From: Nocardioides sp.
Lineage (GTDB): Bacteria > Actinomycetota > Actinomycetes > Propionibacteriales > Nocardioidaceae
DNA: 11,740 nucleotides
Assembly: GCA_021166815.1 (NCBI GenBank)
Contig: JAJPEO010000016.1
Location: forward strand, 1 to 11,740
Direction of reading: 5' to 3'
How positions within the stretch are numbered: the stretch's first letter is position 1; each line of letters starts with the position of its first letter. The position numbers were made by a program, and so were the translations under genes. The notes under the pieces are model-generated. The model searched no databases and had not been told where the DNA came from. It worked only from the letters and a program-made list of their open reading frames with translations. Shown here piece by piece: positions 7,132 through 11,740 of this stretch.

Positions 7132-7406
7132 CATGTCGCAGCACGAATTCGCCCGCTCTGCAGCGACGAGCCACCCGCCCCGGTCGTCGTCGGGCGATGC
7201 GGCGGACGCCGGCGGTGAGCGTGGAATGAGCGTCGAAACGCCTCTGAGAGCGCACGACGGCCCCGGGTGGAGCGCTGGTGGGGGAAGAAACGCGCCGGCG
7301 GTGGAGGAAAGTGGGGCGATCGGTGGAGCAACGGGCCCCTGCCGACGCCCGGCTGTATGTTGCGTGCACCACTTACGGTGGTTGTCAGCACGACGAACGG
7401 GGCCCC
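7132..7406 (+). other. Remainder of the divergent intergenic region, moxR side
   Basis: No convincing gene is seen in these 275 bp; the frames that cross it lack family resemblance and are shadows of flanking genes. It contains the GTGGRG cluster, a lone -10-like TATGTT at 7356-7361 without a matching -35, and a short hairpin ACCAC/GTGGT around 7368-7382. The moxR promoter must lie here but I cannot place it with confidence. Confidence 0.55.
7267..7328 (+). promoter_or_regulatory. Second cluster of five GTGGRG boxes, candidate MraZ sites before moxR
   Basis: On the plus strand GTGGAG (7267), GTGGGG (7278), GTGGAG (7301), GTGGGG (7311) and GTGGAG (7323) point toward moxR, with spacings of 11, 23, 10 and 12 bp. 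The 7311 unit GTGGGGCGAT matches the third box at mraZ (GTGGGGCGAA) at nine of ten bases. The shared hexamer with the mraZ operator is seen directly; MraZ binding here is an inference, weakened by the irregular phasing. Confidence 0.5.
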
Positions 7407-8375
7407 ATGACGACGCAGGCTGCAGACCTGGACGCGGTGACCGAGGTGACCAGTGCGGTGCGCGCCAACATCGAGCGCGTGATCACCGGCAAGCCCGACG
7501 TGGTCAACGCCGCCCTGACCGTGCTCCTGGCCGAGGGCCACCTCCTCATCGAGGACGTGCCCGGGGTCGGCAAGACGCAGCTCGCCAAGGCGCTGGCTCG
7601 CAGCATCGACTGCTCCGTGCGCCGCATCCAGTTCACGCCCGACCTGCTGCCCTCCGACGTGACGGGCGTGTCGGTGTTCAACCAGGACACGCGCGAGTTC
7701 GAGTTCCGACCCGGCGGGGTGTTCGCCAACATCGTCGTCGGCGACGAGATCAACCGCGCGTCACCGAAGACGCAGTCCGCCCTCCTGGAGTGCATGGAGG
7801 AGCGCCAGGTCACCGTCGACACCACCACCTACCGCCTCGAGCAGCCGTTCATGGTGATCGCGACCCAGAACCCGATCGAGATGGAGGGCACGTACGCCCT
7901 TCCCGAGGCCCAGCGCGACCGGTTCATGGCGCGGGTGTCGGTGGGCTACCCCGTCGAGGCCGCCGAGATCGCGATGCTGGAGGAGCACACCGCCCACAAC
8001 CCGCTCGATGACCTCACGCCGGTCACCGACGGCGCCCGCATCCGCGACCTGGTCGCCGCCGTCGGACGCGTCCACGTGTCCCCCGCAGTCCAGCGCTACG
8101 CCGTCGCACTGGCGACGGCGACCCGCACCAGCGGCGACCTCCACCTCGGCGCCTCCCCCCGCGCCACCCTCCACCTCGTCCGCGCAGCCAAGGCGAGGGC
8201 TGCCATGAGGGGGCGCGACTACGTGCTCCCCGACGACGTCCTGGGCGTCACCCAGCCCGTGCTGGCCCACCGCCTCCTCCCCAACGTGGAGGCCACCATG
8301 AGCGGCCGCACCACCTCCTCGATCCTCGCCCGGATCGTGGAGTCCGTCCCCGTCCCCGACGCCGATCGTGCGTGA
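7407..8375 (+). CDS. moxR: MoxR-family AAA+ ATPase
   Basis: Cytoplasmic AAA+ ATPase of the MoxR family, thought to act as a chaperone or maturation factor for membrane or metal-centre proteins, usually with DUF58 partners. The product is 322 aa. Motifs: Walker A EDVPGVGKT (49-57), LPSDVTG (81-87), Walker B VVGDEINRA (110-118), sensor 1 ATQNP (152-156) and LPEAQRDRF (165-173) with the conserved arginines. The frame is open upstream to 7278, but ATG 7407 starts the family-typical N-terminus (AVRANIERVITGK), and upstream codons show no similarity to the family. The ribosome site is weak (ACGGGG, close to the ATG). It is the first gene of the plus-strand operon and overlaps the DUF58 gene by 8 nt. 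Its target is unknown. Confidence 0.93.
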   Translation: MTTQAADLDAVTEVTSAVRANIERVITGKPDVVNAALTVLLAEGHLLIEDVPGVGKTQLAKALARSIDCSVRRIQFTPDLLPSDVTGVSVFNQDTREFEFRPGGVFANIVVGDEINRASPKTQSALLECMEERQVTVDTTTYRLEQPFMVIATQNPIEMEGTYALPEAQRDRFMARVSVGYPVEAAEIAMLEEHTAHNPLDDLTPVTDGARIRDLVAAVGRVHVSPAVQRYAVALATATRTSGDLHLGASPRATLHLVRAAKARAAMRGRDYVLPDDVLGVTQPVLAHRLLPNVEATMSGRTTSSILARIVESVPVPDADRA

Positions 8376-9636
8376 GGCGCTGCGCTCACTGACCACCCGC
8401 GGGTGGGCCTTCCTCTCTGCGGGCGGCGCCATCGTCTTCTCCGCGGTCCTCGTGGGCCACAGCACCCTGGTGAGGATCGGGGTCCTGGTGGGCGTCCTGC
8501 CGTTGATCGCTGCGTGGTGGGTGGGCCGCTCCCGCCACCAGCTCACCCTCCTGCGCACCCTCTCGCCGCAGGTCGTCTCGGCTGGACAGCCGGCCACCGT
8601 GCGGCTCACGATCACCAACCACGGGCGCGCGACGAGCGGGTCGCTGTTGCTGGAGGAACGCATCCCGTACGTCCTCGGCACCCGGCCGCGGTTCGTCCTG
8701 GAGGGCCTCGGCCAGGGCTGGGTGCGCCACGCGACCTACCAGGTGCGCTCCGACACCCGCGGACAGTTCGAGGTCGGCCCCATGACCTTGCGCGTCAACG
8801 ACCCCTTCGGCCTGGTCGAGCTGGGGCGCTCGTTCCAGTCGACCACCCGGCTCACCGTCACCCCCCGCATCACTGCCCTGTCCGCCATCCCGCTCGGCGG
8901 CGCCTGGACGGGGTCCGGCGACAACCGGCCCCGCGCGTTCGCCAGCGGCAGCGCCGAGGACGTGACCGTGCGCGAGTACCGACTCGGCGACGACCTGCGC
9001 CGCGTGCACTGGCGCAGCTCGGCTCGCACCGGCGAGCTCATGGTGCGTCGCGAGGAGCAGCCCTGGCAGTCACGGGCCACCGTCTTCCTCGACAACCGGC
9101 TGACCTCGCACCGCGGGCAGGGTGCCGCATCCTCGCTCGAGGCCGCAGTCGCGGCCGCCGCCTCGGTGGCCGTCCACCTCGCCACCATCGGCTACACCGT
9201 GCGGCTGGTCACGGCTGCGGGCGAGAGCCGGGAGACGCAGTGGCACTCCCACTCGGCGCAGAGCGGCGCCGCTCCCCTGCTGGAGGCCCTGGCCGTCGTC
9301 CAGCTCGCCCACGTCCCCGTGCCCGACACCCAGTGGCTCGCCGAGCCGGGGCAGGGAGAAGTGACCATCGGCGTCTTCGGCGCCCTGGTCGAGCAGGACG
9401 TCGCGTTCCTGCGGCGGCTGCGCACCCATGCGGCGTCCAGCCTGGCCCTGGCCTTCGACGCCGACCAGTGGGCCACGCACCTTCCGCCCACACCCGGTCC
9501 CGGCGCCGCGACCCTGCTGGCGTCTGCTGGGTGGTCGTCGGTCGTGGTCGGCCCCCGCGACCGCATCGACAGTCGGTGGCAGGACCTGGGGCTCCTCCAG
9601 ACCCGGTCCGACGTCCTTGCCGTGAGGCGCGCATGA
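8368..9636 (+). CDS. DUF58 domain protein with two N-terminal membrane helices
   Basis: Partner of MoxR ATPases; DUF58 proteins have a von Willebrand A-like fold and an unknown biochemical role at the membrane. The 422-aa product has two hydrophobic segments (about 12-30 and 33-52), a beta-rich middle part (55-170) ending in DPFGLVEL (145-152), then the DUF58 signature VREYRLGDDLRRVHWRSSAR (201-220) followed by TGELMVRREE. A vWA-like region continues to the end, with FLDNR (240-244) where a metal-site aspartate is often found. The GTG at 8368 overlaps the moxR end by 8 nt and has no clear ribosome site; no other start codon lies just upstream, and the next plausible one is a GTG within the first helix. 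Translation is probably coupled to moxR. The family call is firm, the function is not known. Confidence 0.92.
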   Translation: MREALRSLTTRGWAFLSAGGAIVFSAVLVGHSTLVRIGVLVGVLPLIAAWWVGRSRHQLTLLRTLSPQVVSAGQPATVRLTITNHGRATSGSLLLEERIPYVLGTRPRFVLEGLGQGWVRHATYQVRSDTRGQFEVGPMTLRVNDPFGLVELGRSFQSTTRLTVTPRITALSAIPLGGAWTGSGDNRPRAFASGSAEDVTVREYRLGDDLRRVHWRSSARTGELMVRREEQPWQSRATVFLDNRLTSHRGQGAASSLEAAVAAAASVAVHLATIGYTVRLVTAAGESRETQWHSHSAQSGAAPLLEALAVVQLAHVPVPDTQWLAEPGQGEVTIGVFGALVEQDVAFLRRLRTHAASSLALAFDADQWATHLPPTPGPGAATLLASAGWSSVVVGPRDRIDSRWQDLGLLQTRSDVLAVRRA

Positions 9637-11740
9637 CCGGGATCCGGCACGGCTCACCCCTGCTCACCGCCGCGGCGCTCGCCGCCGCCGCAGGCTGGAC
9701 CACCTTCCTCGCCTGGCGGGTCCTCACCGAGGACTTCGGGGAGGTGGCCCTCCCCCTGCTCTTCCTCGCCGCGGTGGTCGTGGCCATCGGGGCGGGCGGG
9801 CGCTGGTGGGGCCTGCCGTCGTACGTCACCTTTGCCGCCCAGGTCGTCGCCGCAGGGTTCGTGGTGTTGGCGACCACCACCGGCTCAGTCGTGCCGAGCC
9901 CCGCGAACCTCGAGGCGTTCGGGACGGCACTGCAGCAGGCCGCCGAGTCGGCACGCGCCCATCCCGCCCCGGTGCCCACCTCGGTCCCGCCCGTGCACCC
10001 CCTGCTCCTGGTCGCAGGGGCCGCCTTGCTCGTGGTGGGCGACCTGTGCGTCGCGCTGCGCAGGGCACCCGCCGTCGGCATCCCCCTGCTCGTCGCCTAC
10101 GTCGTCCCGCTCGCGGTGACGGGACGCGGAGTGTCCTGGTGGATCTTCGTGGCGGCAGCGGCCGCCTTCCTGGCACTGACGTTCGTGGAGCACGCCGAGC
10201 GGGTCGGCGCATGGGGACGCGCGAGCGACGCAGGAGACGCGGAGTCGTTCTCCGTGCGCACCGGCGCGATCGCCACGAGTGCGTTCGCCCTGGGAACGGC
10301 GACGGTGGTGACAGCGCTGGTCCTGCCACTCGGCATCCCGACCTTCGACGTCACCCTGTTCGGGGGTGGCGACGGAGAGGGCGGGCCCGTCGAGGTGACC
10401 AACCCGATGGTCGACCTGCGCCGCGACCTCAACCGCGGACTCGACGTCACGCTGCTCGAGATCGACACCCGGGGCGAGAAGCCGTCCTACCTCAGGCTCT
10501 CGGTGCTCACGCGGTTCACCGACGGGCGCTGGACCCCGGGCGACCGGGACATCCCGAGCGAGCAGACCGCCACCGGCGACGTGCCTGGTCCCGAGGGAGT
10601 CGCGCTGTCACTTCCTCGGCGCCGCAGCGACTACGAGGTACGCGTGACGGACAACTTCGAGTCCGCATGGCTGCCCACCTCGGCCAACGTGAGCGCGATC
10701 GACGCGGGCGAGCAGTGGCGCTACGACCTCTCGACCCGCGACTTCATCTCCGTCGACGAGGACATGACCAGCGCCGGGCAGAGCTACCGCTTCAGCGGGC
10801 TCTCCTTCGACTACGACGCGACCTCGATGGACGCGGCCACGTCCGGCGCCAGCGCGGTCCGCTCGATCTTCACCGAGGTGCCCGCGAGCGTGAGCAACGA
10901 CATCCGGCGCCTCGCGGCGACTGTCACCGCCCAGGCGCCGACCCGCTTCCAGAAGGCACAGGCACTCCAGCAGTGGTTCCGCGAGGGCGGCGGCTTCCGC
11001 TACGACATCTCCCAGGCGGAGTCGGTGGGCGGCGGTGGCGCCGACCTCGAGGCCTTCCTCGACGAGGAGACCGGCCGCGTCGGCTACTGCGAGCAGTTCG
11101 CAGCCTCGATGGCCATCATGGCCAGGACGCTCGGCATCCCGGCACGGGTCGCGGTGGGCTTCCTCGAGCCGCGCCGCGTGGGACCCACGACGTGGGAGTA
11201 CTCCGCCTGGGACATGCACGCCTGGCCGGAACTGTTCTTCCCGGGGTCGGGCTGGGTGCGCTTCGAGCCCACCCCCAGCGCCCGGACCGGCCGGGCGCCC
11301 GGCTACTCCACCACCGGCCTCGAGGCCCCGACCTTGCCGACGCCCACGCCCAGCGCCGCCCAGCCCTCCGACGAGCTGCCCGAGCGTGGCGGCGAGCCCG
11401 CCGCCACGGAGGCGGACGCGGACGAGACGTCCCCGGTGCCGTGGAGCGTGATCCTGGGCGCCCTTGCCGCGCTGGCGGCGGGAGCGCTGCTCGCGGTCGC
11501 TCCGCGTCTGCTGCGGGCGCGACGCCGACGCCGGCGCCTCCTCGGGGGGATCGAGGGCGTCTGGGAGGAGCTCCGCGCGTTGGTCGTCGACCTGGGGCAC
11601 GCCTGGCCGCACGGTCGCTCGCCCCGCCGCGCGGGGCGCGTGGTCGGTGGCCTGCTGGCCGCTCCCTCGCCCGAGGGTGCGCGCCCCGATCGTCCGCGTC
11701 GCGGACGCGACCAGGCGCCCGAGGCCGCCGCCGCCCTGGA
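9633..11740 (+). CDS. TgpA-like membrane transglutaminase (3' end cut by window)
   Basis: Membrane protein with an extracytoplasmic transglutaminase-like domain; third member of the MoxR/DUF58/transglutaminase trio. 702 complete codons are present and the frame runs off the window. About seven hydrophobic segments (roughly 9-28, 37-55, 62-82, 121-141, 147-163, 167-185, 211-233) precede a large extracytoplasmic part. The transglutaminase core holds GYCEQFAASMA with Cys486 and DMHAWPEL with His529. The third triad position is in FEPTP, so Glu545 stands where many relatives have Asp. A Pro/Thr/Glu-rich linker (about 555-600) leads to a further helix (about 603-625) and an Arg-rich cytoplasmic tail. 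ATG 9633 overlaps the DUF58 stop as ATGA, with GAGG just upstream. The substrate is unknown; peptidoglycan or an envelope protein is likely from the context. Confidence 0.92.
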   Translation, partial: MTGIRHGSPLLTAAALAAAAGWTTFLAWRVLTEDFGEVALPLLFLAAVVVAIGAGGRWWGLPSYVTFAAQVVAAGFVVLATTTGSVVPSPANLEAFGTALQQAAESARAHPAPVPTSVPPVHPLLLVAGAALLVVGDLCVALRRAPAVGIPLLVAYVVPLAVTGRGVSWWIFVAAAAAFLALTFVEHAERVGAWGRASDAGDAESFSVRTGAIATSAFALGTATVVTALVLPLGIPTFDVTLFGGGDGEGGPVEVTNPMVDLRRDLNRGLDVTLLEIDTRGEKPSYLRLSVLTRFTDGRWTPGDRDIPSEQTATGDVPGPEGVALSLPRRRSDYEVRVTDNFESAWLPTSANVSAIDAGEQWRYDLSTRDFISVDEDMTSAGQSYRFSGLSFDYDATSMDAATSGASAVRSIFTEVPASVSNDIRRLAATVTAQAPTRFQKAQALQQWFREGGGFRYDISQAESVGGGGADLEAFLDEETGRVGYCEQFAASMAIMARTLGIPARVAVGFLEPRRVGPTTWEYSAWDMHAWPELFFPGSGWVRFEPTPSARTGRAPGYSTTGLEAPTLPTPTPSAAQPSDELPERGGEPAATEADADETSPVPWSVILGALAALAAGALLAVAPRLLRARRRRRRLLGGIEGVWEELRALVVDLGHAWPHGRSPRRAGRVVGGLLAAPSPEGARPDRPRRGRDQAPEAAAAL

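Noticed and set aside
7333..7361. A moxR promoter using TATGTT at 7356
   Set aside because: The -10 is plausible but the -35 region reads GGGCCC; too weak to list as a promoter by itself.
7022..8011. A 329-codon plus-strand frame running through the intergenic region into moxR
   Set aside because: It is a shifted frame of moxR with no family resemblance and would span the mraZ promoter and operator.
10608..11612. A 334-codon minus-strand frame opposite the transglutaminase gene
   Set aside because: Antisense shadow: Gly/Arg/Ala-rich and without motifs, while the plus-strand frame holds the Cys and His motifs of the transglutaminase core.
1..11740. Mobile elements, CRISPR arrays, tRNA or rRNA genes, phage or defence genes
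   Set aside because: No transposase or integrase motif, no regularly spaced identical repeats and no RNA gene signature found; the window is a conserved core region.

Overview
The window is GC-rich actinobacterial DNA holding the proximal end of a division and cell wall (dcw) cluster and, facing away from it, the start of a moxR operon. Gene order, the FtsL and FtsI types and the G+C bias point to Actinomycetota. A member of the Propionibacteriales/Nocardioidaceae is my best guess from family resemblance only.

The minus-strand half (7120 down to 1) reads: promoter with four 10-bp-phased MraZ boxes, mraZ, a structured 5' leader resembling the actinobacterial mraW RNA motif, a 53-codon single-helix membrane protein gene, rsmH (mraW), ftsL, ftsI (pbpB), murE, and murF, which is cut by the window start. 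From the small gene onward the genes are tightly packed. The small-gene stop lies 4 nt before rsmH, rsmH/ftsL and murE/murF share ATGA stop/start overlaps, ftsL to ftsI is a 65-nt gap and ftsI to murE a 17-nt gap. Together they cover transcriptional control (MraZ), 16S rRNA methylation (RsmH), divisome assembly and septal transpeptidation (FtsL, FtsI), and the stem-peptide steps adding diaminopimelate and D-Ala-D-Ala (MurE, MurF).

The plus-strand half (7407 to 11740) holds a MoxR-family AAA+ ATPase, a DUF58 protein and a TgpA-like membrane transglutaminase, with overlapping ends throughout; the last is cut by the window end. This is the well-known MoxR/DUF58/transglutaminase trio, thought to act at the cell envelope.

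The two operons diverge from a 371-bp region (7036-7406). It holds a promoter overlapped by the four phased MraZ boxes, a perfect 11-bp palindrome, and a second cluster of five GTGGRG hexamers on the moxR side, suggesting that MraZ may control both operons. The least described items are that second cluster, the large imperfect hairpin between mraZ and rsmH, and the small membrane protein gene.
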